Source of the DNA: Microascus cirrosus
Lineage: Eukaryota > Ascomycota > Sordariomycetes > Microascales > Microascaceae
Length of the DNA stretch: 64,000 nucleotides
Reading direction: 5' to 3'
NCBI GenBank assembly: GCA_030271035.1
Contig: JAMBUN010000064.1
Coordinates: forward strand, 1 to 64,000
How positions within the stretch are numbered: the stretch's first letter is position 1; each line of letters opens with the position of its first letter. Positions 55,775 through 64,000 of the stretch are shown piece by piece. A program made the position numbers and the translations under genes. The notes under the pieces are model-generated. The model did no database searches and was not told the origin of the DNA. It saw only the letters and a list, made by a program, of their open reading frames with translations.

Positions 55775-57300
55775 TCACCTCATGTTGCTCTGATCGAACG
55801 CAAACTGGTTGGGAAACGCCATGCTAGCGCTCAGCCCGAAAGGATCCCACTCGAGGTTCGAGTCCAGGAGCTGCGTCATGGTCCCGTACTGAGCCGGCCG
55901 CGACGTGTGAATTGATTGCGGTGAAGATACGTGCTGTGACCCAGGCGTGGTTGGCGACATTGCCATCTGCTGGGGGCCCGAGAAGGGAGCTGGGTACGGC
56001 CCTGGCCCGCTCGGGGTGTCGAGGTCGGGGTCGTCCATCAAATCACCCTGCGCATCGTATTCTTGCTCTGGCAAACACATTAGTGAGGCCTATCCGGGGA
56101 AGAGAACGGGTCACACAAGCATACCGAGCTGCTCCATGTGGTTTTGGAACGCCGGGGTCGGATAATAGCCGGCGGCGGACGTTGACGCAGTTGAAGGTGG
56201 AGCCGTATTCACTGGCGCCGCTCGGGCTGTCGTTCGTGCCGTAGCCTGCGGAGGAACAGCTGAACCGGGCCGTGACGTCGAAGGTGAGGCAGGGACCGGG
56301 CTGAGGGGATGGTTGTGGTTCTTCGCGGCTGCAGGGGGGGCGGATGTCCGCAACGACATGGAGTCTGACACCGGTGGCGAGAGGGCTGGCTGGCTCCCGA
56401 ATGCCTGCCCGGAGCTAGTGGGCGAGGTTGCGTGAGACGGTGGTGTCGGCCGACTCTTGGGCGACAGGACGGATGCTGGCTGCGGCGGGGTCGACATCTG
56501 GGTCGCATTTGCACCCTGCTCAAGTTTTGGTGCGATGCTCGACGAGGACTTCCGTGACTGGTGGTGGCGGTTCATGATCGCTCGCTGTATCGGTGGCGGC
56601 TGTACCAGAGGCTGGGTTACATGAGTTGGCCCCAGGTTTGGACTGGTCGTCTTGGCGCATAGCTCGGCTTGCACATCGATGCCTGGAAGAGGTTAGTCAA
56701 ACAAGTGTGGTTAGGAAGGGAGAGGCACTGACCCTTCTCTAGGAGTATACGCTCCAGGAGTGAGTTCTTGTAGCGCAACATCAAACACTCATCGGCTGCG
56801 TTCCGGTGTGCCGTCTGAAGGTTATGGAGGTTCTGCTCATGGATCTGAATCGTCTCCTCAAGTTGCTTGATGTACTCCGTGCGTCGCTCTCGGAACGCAG
56901 CTTGTGCCTGGCGGTTCCGTTGCTTCCTTTCCTCCGAAGTGGCGTAGATCTGAACGGTCTGTTAGCAACGACTGCCACCATAGTTAAGCGGATGAGCAAT
57001 GTAGGTGAGCTCAAGGGTTTTCGAACCAGAGGCGGGAAGACGGCTCGACCATTGTTCTGGACCTCCGTACCGGTCGCGCGCCCTAGACTTTCAAATCCCA
57101 ACAAGACGTCTACATCAGATGCGGGACATGGCAAGGTTCCTTACCGGCTTTCGGCCTCCCTTCCGCTTGGGCTGCTGCGGCTCGGGAGGGGCGCTGGTCG
57201 TGGGGACGGCCGTCTGCTCGTCCTCGGGGCTAGAGCGCATGGATTCTTCGCTGTCCTCCTTGGGCGGGACTTTTTGGTCGATGGACATCTTCTCTGCCAT
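55775..57300 (-). CDS. kapC: AP-1/Pap1-type bZIP transcription factor (KapC-like)
   Basis: Four exons: 57300-57145, 56949-56733, 56682-56125 and 56067-55775; introns 195, 50 and 57 bases; 407 residues. Residues 1-52 are acidic with a K/R-rich end (QPKRKGGRKP). The basic region has the Pap1/Yap-class signature NRQAQAAFRERR, followed by a leucine zipper (QLEETIQIHEQNLHNLQTAHRNAADECLMLRYKNSLLERILLEKG). The first intron falls just before the basic region. The remaining 280 residues are S/P/T/A-rich, ending in aromatic/methionine-rich FGLSASMAFPNQFAFDQ. KapC-like factors are nuclear; stress roles are assumed by family likeness. I see no typical Yap cysteine-rich domain, unlike redox-sensing Yap1. 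Confidence 0.9.
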
Positions 57301-58474
57301 ACCTCCCTGCCGTCAGGGCGTGAGCGAAGACGGACAGAGAGCGCGGGCGGATGGCTGTTGTAAGAGGTCTGTTGCTTCCGTCGGGTTTGCTCGCTGGACG
57401 AGCTGCGGCAGGCTACAGTGGAAGATGGCTACCAATGACACGTCCCAGCAAAAAAACGAGGGAGTCGGAGTGCGGGTCGTGTCGTCGTTTGTGTTTTGGA
57501 AGGTACTGGGCAAAGTGGTGGCGGGGGTAGAAAGTGCGGCGTGCCAATAATTGTAGTGGGTGATAGGGCACTGTTGCCTTTGCTGGGCGGTGTCTGCCGA
57601 CGCGGGGGGGGGATTTCGGGGAGTGCAGGCGGTCCGCCGGTTGAGACGAATTAAGTTTATTCGCCCGCTTCTTTTTTTTTTTTTTTTAAACAAGATGAAA
57701 AACAGCAGCGACTGGCACGCAAAACAAATGCGGCTCTTCGGGCGGAACAAGATGAGTGATGTCAGTCGTGCTGCTCGAGGGCGTCGGTGCTCAATTTGCG
57801 CCCGCAAGATATGGGGTAGACAGGGGGAGAAATGCCCGATTAAGGGTCCAGAAGGGGGTCCAGAAGGGGGGGTGGTGCTGGCCCAGCGCGTTTGTGGCGC
57901 CTAATCAGTACAATCAGGACGGGTACATCAATTGCCGGGTCGAATCCGACAATCTGGTAACTGCGAGCGAGGGGAACGTATTCCTGGCCGCAATAATCCG
58001 TGTAAGACTGTGGGGGACGAGCAGAACGAAGCGTAATTGAGACACTGTTGCGGGCGCAATTGTCACTGCGCAGGAAATTTTGCTTCGGAGCGGAGGTCAC
58101 GGAGAGGGGAAGGGGAAAGGAAAGGGCGACAGCTTTTATGTAATGAAAAATCCTGAGTCGCGCTATCCCCTGTCGAGTGGTCCGTGACGAAGGGCCAAGA
58201 CGTGCAAGATGGGGACTAGCGCCTGCCTCGAAGCGAATGTACCTCCCAGGCGAGGTCGTGGGTTGGCTGTTTCCTCTTCCTCCACGGATGGGCAGGTGGG
58301 GTGGGGGAGGCGTTCATGGGTGGGCCAGGCAGGCGGGGATGGGCACATTCTGGTGCGGGCTTAATTTCTTGTTCGTCTGAGTTGGAAGCCGTGTGCTTGG
58401 CGTGATTCTCTCCTCATTGAGCATGCGACCGCCAACGACACACCCCAGCTTCTCGCCGATGAGCGATATACCAG

Positions 58475-58504
58475 CAGCCAGACACCTCGCAGCCAGACAC
58501 CTCG
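58475..58504. repeat. 15-base tandem duplication
   Basis: CAGCCAGACACCTCG occurs twice back to back. It is a simple slip duplication in non-coding sequence, with no further copies seen nearby. Confidence 0.8.
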
Positions 58505-59378
58505 CAGCCTTCTATTCGACTCTTGGAGTCCATAAAGTACCGCACCCTGGCGGTCGCCCTCTCTCGTGTGGTCAAGCAGCTGCTTATTTGCCTCCACTTA
58601 TCCACATTTGACGACGTCTTGCATGAGGTGCGCTGATCCGTTTTCCCAGGCAGAACCCCGCTCGGCTGGGTCGCAGCCGCCCCCGCTTACGGCGTTATTG
58701 AGGAATCTCGTGTTTCGGTGGAGCCTGGACAGCCACTGCCTTCCTCACATTTTCCCAAATCCCCCAGTCCCCCTTCCAAACGAGGAAATTGCCCTTTCTC
58801 CTCCTTCTGCTCTGTCCATTCCCGAACTGCCGAACTTTCCACTTTCACCAAGTACAGTAAGGAGTAATCTGACAGAACTCCCCGAGTGCGACGGCCTCTG
58901 CGTACTTCTTCGGAGTGATCGTGCTAGTCATCTGGTGGTTAGAGTCTTCTAGTGGACCAGTGACATGTTCCTTGGATCTCCTCACATGAGCCCCATTCAT
59001 CTGTTATGAGTGAAGGCGGGCGACGATCCCGGCCAGGAATGAAAACCCACTCGTCATTTCAGCTCCAAGAAAGACAGAAGTTGGAAAGTCGACTAGTTGT
59101 GAACCGACGACTCTCTTATCCGTTAACGGGCCAAGGCTGCATGTTTGTCCAAGCCCACCCGTGCCCGAAATGCAACGGGGAATTGGAACATTCACCAGGC
59201 AATAGGCGGAAAACGAAGTGTGACTTCATCATCATGGGCCGTGCCGAGACTTTTGAGACAACAATACTGGATCGGCGTCGTGCAGAATCCTTCTAGAAGG
59301 GCCGCAGTGGCCAATCGACGGGTCTCGTCAGGAAAGCACAGTTTTTGAAGGTTGTGCGGCATCGGAAAAGCTCGATTC

Positions 59379-59934
59379 ATGAGGTTAGTAAACATAATAT
59401 TTTTCAAAGCCGCCCTGCTCACAGTCCTTGTCATCGGATGTCGACCTGCCGTATGCCAAAATTTGGACACTCGTACGAGCACTTGCATGTTGGAGCGGGA
59501 CAATGTTTGCTCAGTGCCACGTCTGAGCGTTATCCTGGAGTTCGCTCGGTTTCCGCTCCTTGCGCAAGTGTGGCATCCCACACCTGATCTCCCTGGTTCT
59601 GGGCCGCGGGGGCGCATGGTACGTGCGTGGGTCGAAGTCGCGCGACGGACTGCACAAGGAAGGCTGTTTTGTGAAACAAGCCCCTCTCGATGTCTATATC
59701 CGAGACCGAGAGGAGAGGTGGTTCGTGGCCGATGCCAATCGCCACGAGGGCAATTCCCAATCCCATTCAAGTGGCATGCATCTCATCTCACGCAGAACCC
59801 TCCAAGAAATTCTGGCCAATCCCACTGGGAAACTGTGCTGCAGCCGACAGCCACGAAGCCATCACACGGACAACCTGACGACGATCGCTAGTCTGGATGA
59901 GAAAGTTGTTCTTCGCAGAGGAGGTTGCAATTAG
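59379..59934 (+). CDS. Weak candidate: small secreted protein
   Basis: The frame from the ATG at 59379 begins with a good secretion signal: a short basic start, then a hydrophobic run ending near VCQ (about residue 27), followed by closely spaced cysteines. A possible 40-base intron, 59619-59658 (GTACGT to CAAG), would join it in frame to a second segment rich in charged residues and ending in GGCN, giving 171 residues. The intron is shorter than any other in this window and lacks a clear branch site. Without splicing the frame stays open to 59891. I recognise no family. Confidence 0.3.
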
Positions 59935-61605
59935 ACGTAATGTCGAGAACAAAGTAATCCCATGGACGGAATTACGTGTTGCGATCACGCTGCCAGCTGA
60001 AGAGGCCAGGCCTTGGACCAGCGATCCCAGTCTCCCGACTTCGGAAGCGGAGTTCAATTTTTGAGCGACAAGAGATACCCTCAAGTTCCGCTCAGGTGAC
60101 CCCCAACCTTATCCCTGCCGCCTGCAGGGATGTAGCAGCGCGCCGTCCTGCCGGATGGAGGGTGGATGGCAGGGTACATGGCTTTTCCGTACCAAGGCAC
60201 ATCTCGGATGTGACGGGTTGCTGTCCGTGCCACCTCAAGTCCAGTGCCCGGGAACAATGACCTTCACGCCAGGGTCCTGAGGGACGTTGGAGCTCCCCTC
60301 GTCGATCTGCAATCGCTGACCGCATGCACGAGCTTTCTGGCAGTGGACTCAATTTGATGAATGGCCTCCAGACCAATATGCCAGAGATGAACACTGCATT
60401 GGGTCCAAGGTCCGGACACGGAGGCTGCAGGCCTCTCGCCTTCTCGAGACCTCTTGCTGTTACCAGTAAGTATCTGTGCATTTGTGCGAGACGCGACGCA
60501 GGCCCGCGTGGTCAGATGAACTCCATTCGTACTCGACGACTTACGATCCTAGTCGACTGGTAATTATTATCACTCTCGCCACGGCTCCGTGGCTTGTAAG
60601 TGGCTTCAGAGACACGGTGCCACGATATTTCGCAGGCTTTCCCCATACTTTGCGCCCGCAAGATCCTGGGTTCCAGGTCCAGCGCCCGCATCGCGGCAGC
60701 GAGAATGCTTGTTCCATGCGCGGGAAGCCGCCAAGCGGGTAACTATCCAAGGCTCCCCGGAATTCGAGCTGAGGCTTGCCCCTGGCTGCTTCGTATTGGA
60801 TTCGTTTCAGGGTCTCCCATAACCATAAAAAGCAAAGCGTTGCTCAGGCGGACGATTCGTGGGGGTGAGATTGTCTCCAGCACGGAGTTGCGCCAGCCCC
60901 GAGTACTCTTTATCGCTCCACTTGAAATGGGGTCTGATGTTAGCGGTCCCAGGGCATGACAGTTCTCCCGGCAGCAAAAATTAGCTAATAGCAGGACAAG
61001 CTCTTATCAAGGCGCTGAGCAATACGTGAGGCTTACAGACTATCATTCAACTCTCACCGACGCCAAGAGAACGATCCTCAAAAGGCGGGTTACGTGTCGC
61101 GCCTCGTTTAGCCAGGGGAACTGCCCTCGATCAAACTTTTAGAAGCGCGCCGATCCTTGCGTCTCCTTGCCTTCCGAGTTGAAGCCATGCCTGCTTGCCA
61201 GGCGCTTCTCACAAAGCAGTCGAAGCAGCCGGGGACGACTCGCTCCACCAGTATGCGCCAACAGTAGCGGACGTTCAACCATGGAACTACCTGGATTATG
61301 AATCTGGACTCGAAACTACATTATATTACTCCGATATCATTGACCGAAAAGGACAAACGCCGCCCATGAAACCTGTCCCATCCCATGCCGAACCAGATCC
61401 CGTAAACAACATGAAAAAAAGTATTCGTACAGCCCGTGGGAAATGTGTCCACTCGTCCAAACACCCCTTAGCAGCCAATATCGACGGGGTCACAAACTCA
61501 CAATTCGCGCTACTTCACTACACCTCTGCAAGCTCCTCGCCTCTGTAGCCGTCATGAAAACCCTCCATAAGTGGCTGCCTCCCTTCCTGTGACATTCCCT
61601 AGAAC

Positions 61606-63690
61606 TTAATCGCGGTTCTTCGGCCTTGCAAGCATATTCAGCCGACTCATGCTCAGCACAGGCTTCTTCGGTGTCCGCTGCGCCTGCACGCCTCCCCTAG
61701 GTACCATCGTCTTCTTCGGGGAATCAAGCTTGCACGCGCCCTTCTTTTCCCCGGCCTTACCCATAAGCCGAGGTGCCAGAAGCGCATCACCCTCAGGCAC
61801 CTGTTCGTGCTTGCGCTTCTTGGCCGCCCGCTCGGCAGCCTCGCGTTCAGCATCCTCCTCGTCCGTAGTGGGGCGGTGCCGCTTCTTGCTTCGCATGCCG
61901 TGCGAAATTCCGGGTAGCTTGGGAGCAGGCGACCTGTTCTCCTTGTTACCGGAGCGGGTATCAAGGCTGCTGGAGCTGCCGGCGCCGCTTGGGAAGCTTC
62001 CGGGCATAGGAAGCGTGGAAGATCGTACGTGCCGGACACTGGCTTGCCCAGGCGAGGCGCCGAAGCCCGCGGGAGACATTCCACTGAAGTTGATGGTGTG
62101 ATCACTACGGAAGGTAAAGGTGCCCGGAACAGAGGGCGGTGGCATGCTGGTACTCTTCTCGTTGGCAGGCGAGAGCCCGCTAAATACGGAGAGGTCCGGA
62201 TACACTACCTCCCCGCTCTGCTGCCCTTCCTCAGCCTTCTTGGAAGACCCTGCCATGACCGAGCCTAAGTTGGGCTGACGAGTGTTGGCATGGGAGCCGC
62301 GGGCGGACTTGGACAGAGACCTGAAGAGACTCGTGGGTATTGGAGATGGCGAGTTTTGCATCTTCACTGTCTCTCGACTTTTCGGGGTAGCCTCGATATG
62401 CTTGACGAGCTTGCGGCGGGGTGTGGTGAGCGGGAGTGGAGGGAGTGCCTTGTCGACCCGAGAAGGGCCGGGTGTCTTCGACACTGGGGCGGACGGCAGT
62501 GGCAGCGCGCTACCTGGCTTCTCGGGGTCATCAGTGCGCTTTTTGAGAATGGATTTAACCCTGTCGAGTCGGCCGGGACTGAAGATGCGGCGGGAGGGAG
62601 TCATGTCCCCCCGGAGGTTAGCAGTGGTAGCCGATTTCTTGAGGGAGGGAGCTTCAGATTTGGAGGGCGTTGGGACAACCGTGATGGTCGGGCCCTTCGT
62701 GGCCACCCTTGACAGCGATGCCTTGGTCGGGCTCACAAGAGACATGGTAGACTTCGAATGGGTGAGAGTAGGCCCATTATTACTGCTCGATTTGGGCCTA
62801 GGAATAGAGCTTCCGCTGCTGGAGCCAGGGCGGCTGGTCGAGGTGTCATCTTCAAGGCGTTGCTTGAACCGCTTCGCAGGCGTGGGGGGATTGTTTTCAG
62901 CCACCTCAATGGCAGCAGTACGATTCTTCACGGAACTGGGAAGCGCCGGCTTCCTGAATTGAGTGGATCGAGGCGTGTCAACCTCGTCGAGCTTCGCCTT
63001 GGACGGTGAACGCTTAATCGCAGACCTCCTCGTAACGGAGGAAGGAAGCTCATCGAGTTTCGCCTTCGACGACGACCGCTTGACACCGGCAACGGGCGTA
63101 AGCTTCGCCCTAAACGCGGACGGGTGGTTCTCAATCGAGTCCATCTTCTCAAATGCTGCCTCGTGCGCAGCGCTGAACCGGCCGCTCTTTCCCTTTGGCT
63201 TGGCGAACTTCCGACCGCTCATCTGGGGGTCGTGACCCTCTCGCTCGCGCTGGGCGGCGAGGTCTGCCTTGATCCGCGCGGCATCGCCGCGGAGCTCGTC
63301 GAGCATCTTCTTGGCGCGGGCACTGAGACCCGGGTCGGCGCTAGTGTGCGAGACGGAAAAGGTGAAGGGCGTGGCAGGAAGGGCGCTGCCTTTTGTGGGC
63401 GTGGCCTGGTTGAGGCCCGATGGGAGCTCGTTGTCCCTCTTAGCAGGGCGGATATCGGTGAAGCCTAGCCGGAGGCCCGTGGACGGAGCAGCCATTGTGC
63501 TGTGGGCTTTGCTGGGATGCATGGCGGACTTAGGTGGTTGGATCTTTGACGAAACTGGGGTGGAAGGTTCCTTCGGGGGAGAAGACTCCGGGATTGTGTC
63601 CCTGCGCTTGCTGCTGTTCGGGCGCTCATCGTGCTCGGACACGGAGTCGAGGGTCAGAGGTTGGAGATCCTGTTGAGTCTGGCTCGACAT
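61606..63690 (-). CDS. Large disordered basic protein with KEN box, probably nuclear
   Basis: Single exon, 694 residues from the ATG at 63690. Almost the whole chain is low-complexity: S, P, K, R and T rich, with many SP and TP sites (for example TPSRR, SPTK, TPKK), as in a cyclin-dependent-kinase target. Residues about 120-160 form a short helix (ARAKKMLDELRGDAARIKADL). A near-repeat, KRSSSKAKLDE then KRSPSKAKLDE, occurs about 20 residues apart. A KEN box lies at residues 583-585 (bases 61936-61944), followed by a basic coiled stretch (EDAEREAAERAAKKRKHE) able to act as a nuclear signal. The C-terminus is RPKNRD. I cannot name the family; a chromosome- or spindle-linked role is only a guess. 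Confidence 0.75.
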   Translation of the reverse strand: MSSQTQQDLQPLTLDSVSEHDERPNSSKRRDTIPESSPPKEPSTPVSSKIQPPKSAMHPSKAHSTMAAPSTGLRLGFTDIRPAKRDNELPSGLNQATPTKGSALPATPFTFSVSHTSADPGLSARAKKMLDELRGDAARIKADLAAQREREGHDPQMSGRKFAKPKGKSGRFSAAHEAAFEKMDSIENHPSAFRAKLTPVAGVKRSSSKAKLDELPSSVTRRSAIKRSPSKAKLDEVDTPRSTQFRKPALPSSVKNRTAAIEVAENNPPTPAKRFKQRLEDDTSTSRPGSSSGSSIPRPKSSSNNGPTLTHSKSTMSLVSPTKASLSRVATKGPTITVVPTPSKSEAPSLKKSATTANLRGDMTPSRRIFSPGRLDRVKSILKKRTDDPEKPGSALPLPSAPVSKTPGPSRVDKALPPLPLTTPRRKLVKHIEATPKSRETVKMQNSPSPIPTSLFRSLSKSARGSHANTRQPNLGSVMAGSSKKAEEGQQSGEVVYPDLSVFSGLSPANEKSTSMPPPSVPGTFTFRSDHTINFSGMSPAGFGASPGQASVRHVRSSTLPMPGSFPSGAGSSSSLDTRSGNKENRSPAPKLPGISHGMRSKKRHRPTTDEEDAEREAAERAAKKRKHEQVPEGDALLAPRLMGKAGEKKGACKLDSPKKTMVPRGGVQAQRTPKKPVLSMSRLNMLARPKNRD

Positions 63691-64000
63691 TAGCGAGGTC
63701 AATGGGGTGATCTATGAGAGTTAGGGTTCCAGCTCACCTTGCTCGCCAATCTGGCGGATCGCCGGGGCATGGTGACTGCGCGTTGAAGCTTCCCGAACTG
63801 ATTCTCGAAGGGTATGAAAACAGAGTAATGGGGAAGAGAGTTGTGGCGGTGAGGAACGACGACGTCAGGGAAGTAATTTCAAGGGCTACGGGGGTTAAGT
63901 GACATGGATGTCCGCTGACAAGTGGATTTGTGGGAGCTAAGATTGTGAGAATCTGGGGCTGCGTGGTTGACGAGAGGTGGGGAGCTTGATCGGGAAAGTA
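63691..64000. promoter_or_regulatory. Upstream flank of the KEN-box protein gene
   Basis: The last 310 bases should hold the promoter of the leftward gene. One short open frame (63714-63902) has no features. Nothing else is seen before the window ends. Confidence 0.5.

Larger units (their letters stand above)
57301..61605. other. Gene-poor stretch, 4.3 kb
   Basis: The left end is the kapC promoter, with a run of about 17 T at 57,671-57,687. Two short tandem duplications follow (57,844-57,868 and 58,475-58,504). One weak secreted-protein candidate is listed separately at 59379-59934. Frames at 60,092-60,481 and 61,195-61,548 lack a good ATG or family features. No RNA gene is seen. Confidence 0.5.

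Noticed and set aside
57671..57687. T-run as terminator or element
   Set aside because: Simple homopolymer in the kapC upstream region; no paired stem or gene end is nearby.
57940..57965. tRNA-like T-arm word (GGGTCGAATCC)
   Set aside because: No acceptor stem, D-arm or anticodon arm can be paired around it on either strand.

Overview
The window is nuclear DNA of a filamentous ascomycete (Pezizomycotina). Genes are split by short GT-AG introns of about 48-200 bases, often with a CTAAC or CTGAC branch site, and the protein set is typical of moulds: a Zn2Cys6 regulator, an OPT transporter, a KapC-type bZIP factor, Pex8, Cbp3 and Pdx1. There is no operon structure and I found no bacterial-type feature, tRNA, rRNA or CRISPR array. 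Exon borders were worked out by hand from reading frame, splice signals and remembered family features; none was checked against transcripts or a database. No genus can be named from the sequence alone.

Layout. 1-2374: no gene seen. 2375-7527: a mitochondrial membrane protein and pyruvate dehydrogenase protein X (Pdx1), divergent over a 389-base gap, then a class III CoA-transferase pointing back at Pdx1. 7528-11976: a gene-poor stretch. 11977-16857: a Zn2Cys6 regulator converging on an intradiol (catechol or hydroxyquinol) dioxygenase. 16858-19460: no gene. 19461-22184: an OPT oligopeptide transporter. 23347-27153: mitochondrial 3-oxoacyl-ACP synthase (Cem1) and the bc1 assembly chaperone Cbp3, divergent. 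27154-32211: a 5-kb gene-poor stretch with short repeats and decayed coding-like sequence. 32212-32883: a cysteine-containing secreted protein. 33109-40710: a compact housekeeping block of Pex8, a TMEM170-like protein, a maltose-type acetyltransferase, prenylcysteine methyltransferase (Ste14) and DGAT1-type acyltransferase. 41943-47699: a broken NmrA-like reductase, a DUF1593 protein and a sugar transporter. 48540-57300: Pfs2, the endonuclease Nuc1, a ZIP zinc transporter and KapC. 57301-61605: another gene-poor stretch with one weak secreted-protein candidate. 61606-63690: a large disordered, basic, probably nuclear protein with a KEN box.

How genes may work together. Four or five products act in mitochondria (Pdx1, the 2375-3358 membrane protein, Cem1, Cbp3, Nuc1). 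Cem1 belongs to the pathway that supplies the lipoyl group Pdx1 carries, although the two genes are 18 kb apart. Two small catabolic groupings stand out: regulator plus aromatic-ring dioxygenase (12-17 kb), and DUF1593 protein plus sugar transporter sharing a 551-base promoter, with a dead NmrA-like reductase beside them (42-48 kb). No clearly new system is visible. The second grouping, the eight-cysteine secreted protein and the repeat-bearing 29-31 kb stretch are the best leads.
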